The notes: generated by a model not told the origin, from the sequence alone. A stretch of 60,923 bases of DNA from Bradyrhizobium frederickii (GCF_004570865.1 NZ_SPQS01000030.1:1-60923); one strand, 5' to 3'. Counted from the first letter of the stretch, positions 1-9,019 are shown. Translations and numbers: made by a program.

Positions 1-141
1 CCCCCCTTGCGGGGGAGGGTGGGGGAGAGGGGTGGCCAAGGAAAAGGTGTTTGTACTCGGCGGCGGGCGGAGCGACCGAGAGATTCCCCGTGTGGTACCC
101 CTCTCCCTGCCCCTCCCCCGCAAGGGGGGAGGGAATGAGAC
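1..141. repeat. G/C-rich inverted repeat element
   Basis: Two arms face each other. The left arm at about 1-34 carries CCCCCTTGCGGGGGAGGG, and the right arm at about 100-141 carries CCCCTCTCCC and CCCTCCCCCGCAAGGGGG. A similar element lies at 28633-28757. No gene is visible in 1-402, which holds this element and one copy of a short dispersed repeat. Its role is unknown; it could act as a terminator for a gene left of the window. Confidence 0.6.
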
Positions 142-274
142 AGAAGTGCTCCCCTCACTTTACTTTCGCGAAATTTGAGCGCAGCGCGGCCGTTGCGCGC
201 TTCTTCAAATTTCCTCCGTGACAACACCGCGTTCTAACAGTTCACCGCCGCACTCCGGCCAAGCCAAGCCCGTT

Positions 275-296
275 CTACTGTGCATGGGGTTGTTTT
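275..296 (+). repeat. 22-base dispersed repeat, copy A
   Basis: The core ACTGTGCATGGGGTTGTTTT is part of a 22-base string found again, identically, at 37549-37570. Both copies are on the plus strand, in intergenic DNA and upstream of a membrane protein gene. I recall similar strings between genes of Bradyrhizobium, but I cannot verify that here. Confidence 0.6.
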
Positions 297-402
297 CCGC
301 TTTTGTCTTCACCAGCCTAACCCGACCGTCGAGAACGCCATTCACACCCCATTCATGCCGGTTCCCGTTCCATGCGGCCGTTCATGGAGAGGGACCTCAT
401 CG

Positions 403-672
403 ATGCAAATTTCCAACGAAGGCCTGCTCGTCATCCTGTTCGTCGGCCTGGTGGCCGGCTGGCTTGCCGGCAAGATCGTGCGGGGCGCCGGGTTCGGCCT
501 GATCGGTGACATCGTGATCGGCATCTGCGGTGCCTTAGTGGCGAGCCTTCTGTTTCCAAAGCTCGGCATCCGCCTCGGCACGGGCCTGATCTCCGAGATC
601 GTCTATTCCGCCATCGGCGCCGTCATCCTGCTGCTGGTGGTGCGGCTGGTGCGGGGCGGCGGCCGGCTCTAG
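403..672 (+). CDS. GlsB/YeaQ/YmgE family membrane protein
   Basis: This 89-residue protein is almost entirely hydrophobic. It has three membrane segments (about residues 6-24, 32-52 and 60-82) with the glycine-rich turns VAGWLAGKIVRG and IGDIVIGICGA typical of the transglycosylase-associated / GlsB family. Members are small inner-membrane proteins linked to general stress, with no known enzymatic activity. The ATG at 403 is chosen because GGAGAGGGA precedes it. A longer in-frame start at 280 would add about 41 residues and begin inside the dispersed repeat at 275-296, so it is unlikely. It stands alone; the next gene starts 261 bases downstream. Confidence 0.85.
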   Translation: MQISNEGLLVILFVGLVAGWLAGKIVRGAGFGLIGDIVIGICGALVASLLFPKLGIRLGTGLISEIVYSAIGAVILLLVVRLVRGGGRL

Positions 673-701
673 CAGCCGTCCGGCTCGATCGATCGGAACT
701 T

Positions 702-732
702 GCCGCCTCTTCCAGATCTGGGGAGAGGCGGC
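702..732 (+). terminator. Hairpin downstream of the GlsB-like gene
   Basis: GCCGCCTCT pairs perfectly with AGAGGCGGC, and the loop itself contains CCAGATCTGG, also a palindrome. It starts 30 bases after the stop codon at 672. There is no T run, so a factor-independent terminator is only a possibility. Confidence 0.35.
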
Positions 733-933
733 GACGTCTGCACCAAAAAGCCGCAAAGACTGTGAAATACCGGACTTGCGTGCTCGGCCGCCAGGAGTAG
801 ATGTGGCCCTTCGGGGCTCTGAATGAACCGGCCCGCGTTGGACGCCGCGCCAACATGATGTTAATTCGGGGCGCGTATCCTGAATTGCCCGTGAAATCAG
901 GGGCTTTGGCCCCGCCAGAAAGAGATCAGACTG

Positions 934-2679
934 ATGGCAGCCCCTGGCGCCCGCCGTTCAGAGCTCGGTGACGCCTTGCGCGCCTGTCGCACGGCGTTCG
1001 TCGGCGTCGGCCTGATGAGCTGCATGATCAACCTGCTCTATCTGACCGGGTCGATCTTCATGCTGGAGGTCTACGACCGGGTGCTGCCGAGCCGCAGCAT
1101 TCCGACCCTGGTCGGCCTGATCATCCTCGCCGGCTTCCTCTACATGGCGCAGGGCGTGCTCGACATGATCCGCAACCGGATCCTGGGGCGGATCGGCACC
1201 GCGCTGGACGAGGCGCTCAACAAGCGCGTGTTCGACACCATCGTGCGCCTGCCGCTGCTGGTCGGCAGCCGCAACGAAGGTCTCCAGCCGCTGCGCGATC
1301 TCGACAACGTCCGCTCCTTCCTCGGCGGCATGGGCCCGAGCGCATTCTTCGATCTGCCCTGGCTGCCGCTCTACCTCGCCATCTGCTTCGCCTTCCACGT
1401 CATGATCGGCGTCACCGCGTTGATCGGCGCCGTCATCCTGGTTGGCCTGACGCTGGTCACCGAATTCATGTCCCGCCAGCCGGCGAAGGAGGCGATGGGC
1501 CTTGCCGCCCAGCGCAACGATCTCGCCCAGGCCAGCCGCCGCAACGCCGAAGTCATGGTGTCGATGGGCATGGCCGGCCGGATGAACCAGCGCTGGAGCG
1601 AGGCCAACGAAAAATATCTCGCCGGCAATCAGCGCGCCAGCGACGTCGCCGGCGGTCTCGGCGCGGTCGCAAAGGTGCTGCGCATGATGCTGCAATCGGC
1701 CGTGCTCGCGGTCGGCGCCTATCTCGTCATCCACCAGGAGGCGACCGCCGGCATCATCATCGCAGGTTCGATCCTCGCCGCCCGCGCGCTGGCACCCGTC
1801 GACCTCGCCATTGCGCACTGGAAATCCTTCGCCGCCGCGCGCCAGAGCTGGCACCGCCTCACCCGCCTGCTGGAGCAGATGCCGGCGCAGGCGACGCCGA
1901 CCCAGTTGCAGGCGCCCACCAGCCGGCTTTCGGTCGAAGGCGTCGCCATGGTGCCGCCCGGCGACCAGCGCCTCATCGTGCAGGACATCACCTTCACGCT
2001 CAGTGCGGGCAACGGCCTCGGCGTGATCGGCCCGAGCGGCTCCGGCAAGTCGTCGCTGATCCGTGCGCTGGTCGGGGTCTGGCAGCCGGTGCGCGGCAAG
2101 GTGCGGCTCGACGGTGCGGCGCTCGATCAATGGTCCTCCGACATGCTCGGCCGGCACATCGGCTATCTGCCGCAGGACGTCGAATTGTTTGGCGGCACCA
2201 TCGCCCAGAACATCAGCCGGTTCGATCCCGAGGCGACGTCCGACGCCATCATCGCGGCGGCGAAAGAAGCCGGCGTGCACGAGATGATCATCAAGATGCG
2301 CGAGGGCTACAACACGCAAGTCGGCGAGCAGGGCACCGCACTCTCGGCAGGCCAGGCGCAGCGCGTGGCGCTGGCGCGCGCGCTCTACGGCAATCCGTTC
2401 CTGATCGTGCTGGACGAGCCCAACTCCAACCTCGACACCGAAGGCGATGAGGCGCTGACCCGCGCCGTCCGCGCCGCCCGCGAGCGCGGCGCCATCGTCG
2501 TCGTGGTGGCGCACCGCCCGATCGGCGTCGAGGCGGTCGACCAGATTCTGGTGCTGCGCGACGGCCGCATGCAGGCGTTCGGTCCGAAGGAACAGATACT
2601 GGCCCAGGTGCTGCAGCCGCGCGCGACGCCGCCGGCGCCGATCAAGATCGTCAGCGAAGGCGGAGTGGCCAAACCATGA
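934..2679 (+). CDS. Type I secretion system permease/ATPase (PrtD/HlyB class)
   Basis: This 581-residue inner-membrane ABC exporter half-transporter has an N-terminal membrane domain (about residues 20-300, several hydrophobic helices) and a C-terminal ATPase. It carries Walker A GPSGSGKSS at about 366-374, the signature LSAGQAQRV at about 470 and Walker B LIVLDEP at about 490. It lacks an N-terminal C39 peptidase-like domain, which fits the PrtD subclass that exports C-terminally signalled proteins such as proteases, RTX or S-layer-like proteins. The HlyD-type adaptor follows after 10 bases, so the two form an operon. No TolC-like outer membrane protein and no recognisable substrate gene are adjacent. 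Confidence 0.92.
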   Translation: MAAPGARRSELGDALRACRTAFVGVGLMSCMINLLYLTGSIFMLEVYDRVLPSRSIPTLVGLIILAGFLYMAQGVLDMIRNRILGRIGTALDEALNKRVFDTIVRLPLLVGSRNEGLQPLRDLDNVRSFLGGMGPSAFFDLPWLPLYLAICFAFHVMIGVTALIGAVILVGLTLVTEFMSRQPAKEAMGLAAQRNDLAQASRRNAEVMVSMGMAGRMNQRWSEANEKYLAGNQRASDVAGGLGAVAKVLRMMLQSAVLAVGAYLVIHQEATAGIIIAGSILAARALAPVDLAIAHWKSFAAARQSWHRLTRLLEQMPAQATPTQLQAPTSRLSVEGVAMVPPGDQRLIVQDITFTLSAGNGLGVIGPSGSGKSSLIRALVGVWQPVRGKVRLDGAALDQWSSDMLGRHIGYLPQDVELFGGTIAQNISRFDPEATSDAIIAAAKEAGVHEMIIKMREGYNTQVGEQGTALSAGQAQRVALARALYGNPFLIVLDEPNSNLDTEGDEALTRAVRAARERGAIVVVVAHRPIGVEAVDQILVLRDGRMQAFGPKEQILAQVLQPRATPPAPIKIVSEGGVAKP

Positions 2680-2689
2680 GCACAAAGCC

Positions 2690-4024
2690 ATGAGCACGAT
2701 GGCCATCGGCGGCCCCAAGCCAGACGCGAAGAAGACCGTTCGGGACTCGATCAAGTTTCACCTCCTGCTCGGACTTGGCATCGTGCTGGTGCTGGTCGTC
2801 GGTCTCGGCGGCTGGGCGTCGACCGTGCTGATCTCGGGCGCGCTGATTGCGCCGGGCCAGATCGTGGTCGAATCCAACGTCAAGAAGGTGCAGCATCCGA
2901 CAGGCGGCGTGGTCGGCGAGGTGCGCGCCCGCGACGGCGACCTGGTCAAGGCCGGCGACATCGTGGTGCGGCTCGACGACACCGTCACCAAGGCGAACCT
3001 CGCCATCGTCACCAAGAATCTCGATGCCGCGCAGGCGCGTGCGGCGCGGTTGCAGGCCGAGCAGCGCGGCGTCGACAGAATCGAATTTCCGCAAACCCTG
3101 CTCGAACGCGCCAACGATCCTGACGTCAGGCTGCTGCTCTCCGCCGAAACCAAGCTGTTCGACGTCCGCGTCAACGGCCGCGCCGGACAGAAGGCGCAGC
3201 TGCGCGAGCGCATCACCCAGCTCAACGAGGAGATCGCCGGTCTCAGCGCCCAGGAGAAGGCCAAGGACCAGGAGATCGCGCTGGTGCAGAACGAGCTCAC
3301 CGGCGTACGCGATCTCTACGACAAGCGTCTGGTGCAGCTCTCGCGCCTGACCCAGCTCGAACGCGACTCGGCGCGCCTCAATGGCGAGCGCGCGCAGTAC
3401 ATCGCCGCGCGCGCCCAGGCCAAGGGCAAGATCACCGAGACCGAGTTGCAGATCATCCAGGTCGACAAGGACGTGGTGAGCGAAGTCTCCAAGGATCTGC
3501 GCGAGACCAACGACAAGATCGGCGAACTGATCGAGCGCAAGGTCGCTGCCGAAGACCAGCTTCGCCGCATCGACATCCGCGCGCCGCAGGACGGCATGGT
3601 GCTGCAATCCAACGTGCACACGATCGGCGGCGTCGTCACCGCCGGCGACGCTCTCATGCTGATCGTGCCGCAGGCCGACGACCTCCAGGTCGAGGCCAAG
3701 GTCAATCCGGTCGACATCGACAAGCTCCAGATCGGCCAGAAGACGCTGCTGCGCCTCTCCGCGTTCAACCAGCGCACCACGCCCGAGCTCAACGGTCTCG
3801 TCAGCCGCGTCTCGCCCGACGTCACCACCGACCAGCGCACCGGCCAGAGCTACTACACCATCCGCGTCTCGATGCCGGCCGAAGAGATCGCCCGCCTCGG
3901 GGACGTCAAGATGATTCCCGGCATGCCCGTGGAAGCCTTCGTCCAGACCGGCGACCGCACCATGCTGTCCTATCTGATGAAGCCGCTGCACGACCAGCTG
4001 ATGCGCGCGTTCAGGGAGAAATGA
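2690..4024 (+). CDS. HlyD family type I secretion periplasmic adaptor
   Basis: This 444-residue membrane fusion protein has one N-terminal membrane helix (about residues 24-46), then a biotinyl-lipoyl-like half motif around PGQIVVESNVKKVQHP. A long alpha-helical coiled-coil follows (about 100-300, rich in E/Q/R/K heptads), and then the second lipoyl half and beta-barrel (RIDIRAPQDGMVLQSNVHT onward). It would bridge the ABC exporter encoded just upstream to an outer-membrane channel. An ATG at 2675 overlaps the upstream stop but opens only a short frame; the ATG at 2690 gives the full protein. Confidence 0.92.
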   Translation: MSTMAIGGPKPDAKKTVRDSIKFHLLLGLGIVLVLVVGLGGWASTVLISGALIAPGQIVVESNVKKVQHPTGGVVGEVRARDGDLVKAGDIVVRLDDTVTKANLAIVTKNLDAAQARAARLQAEQRGVDRIEFPQTLLERANDPDVRLLLSAETKLFDVRVNGRAGQKAQLRERITQLNEEIAGLSAQEKAKDQEIALVQNELTGVRDLYDKRLVQLSRLTQLERDSARLNGERAQYIAARAQAKGKITETELQIIQVDKDVVSEVSKDLRETNDKIGELIERKVAAEDQLRRIDIRAPQDGMVLQSNVHTIGGVVTAGDALMLIVPQADDLQVEAKVNPVDIDKLQIGQKTLLRLSAFNQRTTPELNGLVSRVSPDVTTDQRTGQSYYTIRVSMPAEEIARLGDVKMIPGMPVEAFVQTGDRTMLSYLMKPLHDQLMRAFREK

Positions 4025-4031
4025 CGCGCGC

Positions 4032-4120
4032 GTAGGGTGGGCAAAGGCGCAAAGCGCCGTGCCCACGATCTTTCGCACGATAAGCATATTGGTGGGCACG
4101 CTTCGCTTTGCCCACCCTAC
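4032..4120. repeat. Palindromic GTAGGGTGGGCAAAG element, copy 1
   Basis: The element begins GTAGGGTGGGCAAAG and ends CTTTGCCCACCCTAC, a perfect terminal inversion. Inner arms are built around GTGCCCAC / GTGGGCAC. It sits between hlyD and amn, where it could form a long hairpin in RNA. A second copy is at 12521-12610. Confidence 0.8.
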
Positions 4121-4177
4121 GGGACCGCCTTCTTTGCTATAGTTCGACTCAAGCCCAAATAACCCGGCGGTCGAACA

Positions 4178-5647
4178 ATGCAATCTCCTCCCTCCATCGC
4201 CACTGAATCCTTCTCCGACGCGTCCCTCGCCGTCGCCCGCCTCGAAGAGATCTACGAGCGCAACACAAAGTTCCTGCGCGAGCGGTTCGAGGCCTATGTC
4301 GGCGGCGAGGCCGTCGCCGCGCGGGTGCGGGCCTACTATCCTTTTGTCCGCATCACCACCGCGACGCATGCGCGGCTGGATTCGCGTCTCGCCTACGGCT
4401 TCGTCGCCGGGCCCGGCGTGCATGAAACCAGCGTGACGCGGCCGGATCTGTTCCGCAGCTATCTCGTCGAGCAGATCGGATTGCTGATCCAGAATCACGG
4501 CGTGCCCGTCGAGATCGGCGAATCGGCCGAGCCGATCCCGATCCATTTCGCCTATCGCCGCGACATCAATATCGAGGCCGCCATCACCACCAGCGAGAAT
4601 TCGTCCGTCGCGCGATCGCTGCGCGATGCGTTCGACGTGCCTGATCTCGCCGCCATCGACGATTCCATCGCCGACGGCACGTTTGAGCTCCGGCCCGGTG
4701 CGCCCGAGCCGCTGTCGCTGTTCCGCGCCGCCCGCGTCGATTACTCGCTGCGCCGGCTCTATCACTACACCGGTACAGATCCCGAATATTTCCAGAACTT
4801 CGTGATCTTCACCAATTACCAGTTCTACGTCGACGCTTTCGCGCAGCTCTGTCAGCAGCGGCTTCAATCTGGTGAGGTCGGCCTCGATGCCTTTGTCGCG
4901 CCGGGCAACCTCATCACGCAGAGCGGCGGCGCGATCAGCGGCACCGCGCCGGCGCGCATGCCGCAGATGCCGGCCTTCCATCTGGTCGTATCGGGCTATC
5001 GCGGCATCACCCTGATCAATATCGGCACCGGTCCGTCCAATGCGCGCAACGTCACCGACCACGTCGCCGTGCTGCGTCCGCACGCCTGGCTGATGCTCGG
5101 CCATTGCGCGGGCCTGCGCAACACGCAGCGGCTCGGCGATTACGTGCTCGCGCACGGCTATGTGCGCGAGGATCACGTGCTCGACCGCGAGCTGCCGCCG
5201 TGGGTGCCGATTCCGGCGCTGGCGGAGATGCAGGTCGCGCTCGAAGAGGCGGTCGAGGACGTCACCGGCCTCGAAGGTTTCGAGCTCAAGCGCCTGATGC
5301 GCACGGGGACGGTGGCGAGCGTGGACAACCGCAATTGGGAGATCTCCGGGCCCGAGGTGATCCGCCGCCTGTCGCAATCGCGCGCCGTTGCGCTCGACAT
5401 GGAATCGGCCGCGATCGCCGCCAACGGCTACCGCTTCCGCGTGCCCTACGGCACGTTGCTGTGCGTCTCCGACAAGCCGCTGCACGGCGAGATCAAGCTC
5501 GCCGGCATGGCCAGCGAATTCTACCGCCGCCGTGTCGGCCAACATCTCGAGATCGGCCTGAAGGCGCTGGAGCGGCTCAAGCAGCAGGAATCGGAGCGGC
5601 TGCATTCGCGGAAGCTTCGCAGTTTTGCCGAGGTGGCGTTCCAGTAG
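4178..5647 (+). CDS. amn: AMP nucleosidase
   Basis: This 489-residue cytoplasmic enzyme should hydrolyse AMP to adenine and ribose 5-phosphate, as in purine salvage and adenylate pool control. The length matches the bacterial family (about 480-490). The N-terminal AMP nucleosidase domain spans about residues 20-180. The C-terminal phosphorylase-like domain (about 280-470) contains the conserved stretches GHCAGLRNTQRLGDYVLA, ALDMESAAIAANGYRF and the base/ribose-site region CVSDKPLHGEIKL. The gene stands alone behind a dispersed repeat; a DUF1488 gene follows after 79 bases. I see no regulatory site. Confidence 0.93.
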   Translation: MQSPPSIATESFSDASLAVARLEEIYERNTKFLRERFEAYVGGEAVAARVRAYYPFVRITTATHARLDSRLAYGFVAGPGVHETSVTRPDLFRSYLVEQIGLLIQNHGVPVEIGESAEPIPIHFAYRRDINIEAAITTSENSSVARSLRDAFDVPDLAAIDDSIADGTFELRPGAPEPLSLFRAARVDYSLRRLYHYTGTDPEYFQNFVIFTNYQFYVDAFAQLCQQRLQSGEVGLDAFVAPGNLITQSGGAISGTAPARMPQMPAFHLVVSGYRGITLINIGTGPSNARNVTDHVAVLRPHAWLMLGHCAGLRNTQRLGDYVLAHGYVREDHVLDRELPPWVPIPALAEMQVALEEAVEDVTGLEGFELKRLMRTGTVASVDNRNWEISGPEVIRRLSQSRAVALDMESAAIAANGYRFRVPYGTLLCVSDKPLHGEIKLAGMASEFYRRRVGQHLEIGLKALERLKQQESERLHSRKLRSFAEVAFQ

Positions 5648-5726
5648 GGCGAAGCTGCTCTTTGCTGCTGACAACCGGAGCGATTTTCAGCATTGTCCGT
5701 CGCGGGGGCTCGACCGGGACGACTTG

Positions 5727-6002
5727 ATGCCACTGACGCGCGACAGGATCATCGGCCACGACCTTGAACGGCTGGCCTTTCGCTTCACTATGCTGAACGA
5801 CGGCGAGGTCGTGCATTGCCAGATCAGCGACGCCGCGATGGACGAGCTCGCGGGCATGCAGGGCACCGAGAGCAGCGCGCGGCAGGCGCAGTTCCTGTCG
5901 CTGCGCGAGACCATCGAGCGGATCGCGTCGGATGTCTATGACGAAGCGCCGCGGGTGCCGGGATATGTGGTGCGGATCTTCATGCGGCATTTGGGGCGGT
6001 GA
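5727..6002 (+). CDS. DUF1488 family protein
   Basis: This 91-residue acidic soluble protein starts MPLTRDRIIGHDLERLAF and contains the phrase FTMLNDGEVVHCQISDAAMDEL, which matches what I know of DUF1488 (small rhizobial proteins of about 85-95 residues, function unknown). The ATG at 5727 is preferred over a longer in-frame start at 5625, which would extend back into the amn stop region. It may be co-transcribed with amn. No catalytic motif is visible. Confidence 0.75.
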   Translation: MPLTRDRIIGHDLERLAFRFTMLNDGEVVHCQISDAAMDELAGMQGTESSARQAQFLSLRETIERIASDVYDEAPRVPGYVVRIFMRHLGR

Positions 6003-6034
6003 AGTGATCGTTGCCGCAAGCGAAAACCCCGCCC

Positions 6035-6162
6035 CGTCACCTGAGGTGCTCGCCTCTTCGGCGAGCCTCGAAGGGCGACGGCCCCGCGGCAGCTCGGCCG
6101 CCCATCCTTCGAGGCTCCTCACGTGGCGCGTTGCGCCACGTGTCTCGCACCTCAGGATGACG
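6035..6162. repeat. Dispersed repeat with CACCTGAGG / CCTCAGG ends
   Basis: The left end CGTCACCTGAGGTGCTCGC is mirrored by TCGCACCTCAGGATGACG at the right end, with inner pairs such as CGTGGCGC / GCGCCACG. It fills most of the space between two convergent genes. Confidence 0.65.
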
Positions 6163-6198
6163 GTTCTGAAATCGTGATTGCTGCGAGCGGCACCAGCA

Positions 6199-6681
6199 TC
6201 ACCCCTCCAGCTTCCCCAGCAACAGCCTCAGCGCGGTCGCCGCGAACATTTGCATGTTGCCGAGCCGGTCGTTACTGCCCGTCTCCAGCGTCATCACCTC
6301 CGACACAGGCCCGGCGACCGCCATGCAGCTATGGCCGGCGGCATCGCCGTAGCGGTTGCCGGTGGGACCGGCGGCGCCGGTCTCGGACAGGCCCCAGTCG
6401 CTGTTGAAGCGCGTTCGCATCTGCCCCGCCAGCAGCTGCGCGTAGGGCTCCGACGAGGAGCGAAAGCCCTTCATTCCTTCGTCCGAAATATCCATCAGCA
6501 CGCGCCTGGCATCTCGGGTGTAGACCACCGCGCCGCCGAGGAAATAGGCGGACGCACCGGGTACCGCGAGCAGGCTGGCCGCGATCAGGCCGCCGGTGGA
6601 GGATTCGGCGACGGCAATGGTCTGTTTGCGCGCGATCAGTTTGGCGGCGATCTGTTCCGCAATGCCGACCAGCTCTTTCAT
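6199..6681 (-). CDS. CinA family protein (NMN deamidase-type C-terminal domain)
   Basis: This 160-residue protein consists only of the CinA C-terminal domain, which in characterised members (PncC) converts nicotinamide mononucleotide to nicotinic acid mononucleotide in pyridine nucleotide salvage. Diagnostic stretches are AVAESSTGGLIAASLL near residue 23 and SETGAAGPTGNRYGDAAGHSC near residue 100. Family members more often read GIAGP or GPGG here, so the active-site loop differs slightly. The start at 6681 gives the usual standalone length; longer in-frame starts run into the divergently transcribed amidohydrolase and are artefacts. Confidence 0.87.
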   Translation of the reverse strand: MKELVGIAEQIAAKLIARKQTIAVAESSTGGLIAASLLAVPGASAYFLGGAVVYTRDARRVLMDISDEGMKGFRSSSEPYAQLLAGQMRTRFNSDWGLSETGAAGPTGNRYGDAAGHSCMAVAGPVSEVMTLETGSNDRLGNMQMFAATALRLLLGKLEG

Positions 6682-6825
6682 TCCCTTAACCTCTCGTTTC
6701 CCGCAACCGAGCTGCGCCTTCCTAGCATATGCCGGAAGCCTTGGCCGAGTTGCGGGCGACGGGCAGGCCTGCTTGAATGGCGGGGACAAAAAAGACATGC
6801 GAGGAAACGTGAGAAGGGAGACGTG

Positions 6826-7884
6826 ATGGCGTCCCTGATCGCCGGCGGCATCGATTGCGACGTGCATCCGGCCGTGCCGCATCTGACCAGCCTGCTGCCG
6901 TACCTGAACGAATATTGGCGCGATCAGGTGACGACGCGCGGCATGGTCGACCTCATCTCGCAATCCTATCCGCAGAACTCGCCGATCACGGCGCGACCCG
7001 ACTGGCGTCCCGAGACAGGCAAACCCGGCGAGAGCCTGGAGGACATGCAGCGTCATGTGCTCGATCCCTTCAAGTTCAAGCATGCCATCTGCAATCCGCT
7101 CTACGGCGTGCAGATGGTGTTCTCCGAGGACATGCAGGCGGCCTTCTGCCGTGCGCTGAACGACTGGCTCGTGAAGGAATGGCTCGACCGCGATCCGCGG
7201 TTGCGCGGCTCGATCGTGATCCCCACGCAAAGCGTCGAGAAGGCCGTGGCCGAGATCGAGCGCTGTGCGCAGGACAAGCGCTTCGTGCAGGTGCTGATGC
7301 TGGTCATGGGCGACACGCCGCTCGGCAAGCGCGCGCTGTGGCCGATCTACGACGCCGCGGAACGGCTGGAACTGCCCGTCGGCATCCACGCCGGTTCCGC
7401 CTATCACAATCCGCCGACCGCCGTGGGATGGGGTTCCTACCACATCGAGGACTATGTCGGTCAGGCCCAGGCGTTCCAGACCCAGCTCACCAGCCTGATC
7501 GTCGAGGGCGTGTTCGCCAAATACCCGCGCCTGAAAATGGTGCTGTTGGAATCGGGCGTCTCCTGGATCTCGCCCTATCTCTGGCGATTGCACAAGTTCT
7601 GGCGCGGGGTGCGGATGGAGACGCCATGGGTCGATCGCGCGCCGCTCGACATTGTGCGAAGCAACATCCGCTTCTCGTTACAGCCATTTGATGCACCGCC
7701 GGATGAGACGACATTAAATCGCCTGTTTGAGCATATGCAGTCCGATGAATTGGTCCTATTCTCCACGGACTATCCGCACTGGCAATTCGACGGCCAGGAC
7801 GCGCTGCCCGAAGGGCTGTCCCCCGATCTCGTGCGCAAGATCATGATCGACAATCCGCATACAACCTATCCCCGCCTGACGTGA
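6826..7884 (+). CDS. Amidohydrolase family protein (ACMSD-like), first of a pair
   Basis: This 352-residue metal-dependent hydrolase or decarboxylase belongs to the Amidohydro_2 group. It shows the N-terminal D-x-H metal motif (DCDVHP, residues 10-15), a mid-protein histidine in LPVGIHAGSAYHNPP and the C-terminal metal aspartate in FSTDYPHW. The ATG at 6826 follows GAGAAGGGAG closely. A second paralogous amidohydrolase and a Rieske ferredoxin follow at 25 and -1 bases, so the three form one operon. The substrate is unknown; relatives act on aromatic or carboxylated ring-cleavage products. A frame extending upstream to 6178 lies opposite the CinA gene and is not used. Confidence 0.85.
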   Translation: MASLIAGGIDCDVHPAVPHLTSLLPYLNEYWRDQVTTRGMVDLISQSYPQNSPITARPDWRPETGKPGESLEDMQRHVLDPFKFKHAICNPLYGVQMVFSEDMQAAFCRALNDWLVKEWLDRDPRLRGSIVIPTQSVEKAVAEIERCAQDKRFVQVLMLVMGDTPLGKRALWPIYDAAERLELPVGIHAGSAYHNPPTAVGWGSYHIEDYVGQAQAFQTQLTSLIVEGVFAKYPRLKMVLLESGVSWISPYLWRLHKFWRGVRMETPWVDRAPLDIVRSNIRFSLQPFDAPPDETTLNRLFEHMQSDELVLFSTDYPHWQFDGQDALPEGLSPDLVRKIMIDNPHTTYPRLT

Positions 7885-7909
7885 GCCCGCTGCCAAAGGA
7901 GGCAAGGCG

Positions 7910-9019
7910 ATGAATATCCAGTTCCGCGAGAACCAAGAAGCCGCTTCCCCGCTGACCGTCAAAACCGCGATTGCGGACTGCGACATCCATCCGGCACGCG
8001 CCACCCGCACCGAGCTCTATCCCTACCTCGCCAAACGCTGGCAGCATCATCTCGAAGTCTACGGCGTGCACGCCTATCAGGGCATGATGGAAGGCCCGCC
8101 TTACCCAAAGGCGCAGCCCAACGCCTCGCGTCGTGACGCCTATCCGCCGGAAGGCGGGCCGCAGGGCTCCTCGCTCTCTTTCATGCAGAAGCAGCTGCTC
8201 GATCCCAACAACGTTCAGCTAGGCGTGCTCAATCCGCTCAACACCGGGCAGGGTATCCGCAATCACGAGCTGTCGGCCGCGCTGTGCTCGGCCATCAACG
8301 ACTGGCAGATCGACAAATGGACCAGCAAGGACAAGCGGCTGAAGGCCTCGATCGTCGTCGGCAATGAGGATGGGTTGTCGGCCGCCGCCGAGATCCGCGA
8401 GCGCGCCGGCGACAAGAACTTCGTGCAGGTGCTGCTGCTCAGCCGCAATGTCGAGCCGCTCGGCCAGCGCCGCTATTGGCCGATCTATCAGGCCGCGGAG
8501 GAAGCGGGGCTCCCTGTCGGCGTTCACGCCTTCGGCTTCGGCGGCAACCCGATCACGCCATCGGGCTGGCCATCCTATTACATCGAGGAGATGGTCGGGC
8601 ATTCGCAGTGCCAGCAATCGGCGCTGGCGAGCCTCGTGCTGGAAGGCGTGTTCGAGCGCTTCCCGAAACTGAAGATGGTGATGATCGAGGCTGGTTTCGG
8701 CTGGGGACCGTCGCTGGCCTGGCGGCTCGACAAGGCGTGGCAACGCCTGCGCAGCGAGGTGCCGCATGTGAAGCGGCCGCCGTCGGAATATATCCGCGAG
8801 CAGGTGTGGTGGACGACGCAGCCGATGGAGGATCCCGAAAGCCGCGAGGATCTGTTCGACGTCATCAACTGGATTGGCTGGGACCGGCTCTTGTTCGCCA
8901 CCGACTATCCGCATTGGGACTATGACGAGCCCTCGCGCGTACTGCCGGCCGGCGTCAGCGAGGCCAACCGCGAGGCGTTCTATCTCGGCAATGCGAAGAA
9001 GCTCTATGGACTAGCTTGA
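7910..9019 (+). CDS. Amidohydrolase family protein (ACMSD-like), second of a pair
   Basis: This 369-residue paralogue of the preceding gene has the same order of motifs: DCDIHPAR near residue 24, LPVGVHAFGFGGNP in the middle, MIEAGFGW and FATDYPHWDYDEP near the end. An insertion (residues about 55-95) distinguishes it from its neighbour. AAAGGAGG lies just before the ATG, a strong ribosome binding site. The two proteins may form a hetero-oligomer or act on successive intermediates. The stop codon overlaps the start of the Rieske gene by one base (TGATG), which indicates translational coupling. Confidence 0.85.
   Translation: MNIQFRENQEAASPLTVKTAIADCDIHPARATRTELYPYLAKRWQHHLEVYGVHAYQGMMEGPPYPKAQPNASRRDAYPPEGGPQGSSLSFMQKQLLDPNNVQLGVLNPLNTGQGIRNHELSAALCSAINDWQIDKWTSKDKRLKASIVVGNEDGLSAAAEIRERAGDKNFVQVLLLSRNVEPLGQRRYWPIYQAAEEAGLPVGVHAFGFGGNPITPSGWPSYYIEEMVGHSQCQQSALASLVLEGVFERFPKLKMVMIEAGFGWGPSLAWRLDKAWQRLRSEVPHVKRPPSEYIREQVWWTTQPMEDPESREDLFDVINWIGWDRLLFATDYPHWDYDEPSRVLPAGVSEANREAFYLGNAKKLYGLA

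Noticed and set aside
958..2754. Long open frame (598 residues) on the minus strand opposite the secretion ATPase
   Set aside because: Low-complexity, Arg/His/Asp/Ala-rich translation without domains; a high-GC antisense artefact of a clearly conserved plus-strand gene.
2651..5674. 1007-residue open frame on the minus strand spanning hlyD and amn
   Set aside because: It crosses two recognised genes and an intergenic repeat, and shows no domain.
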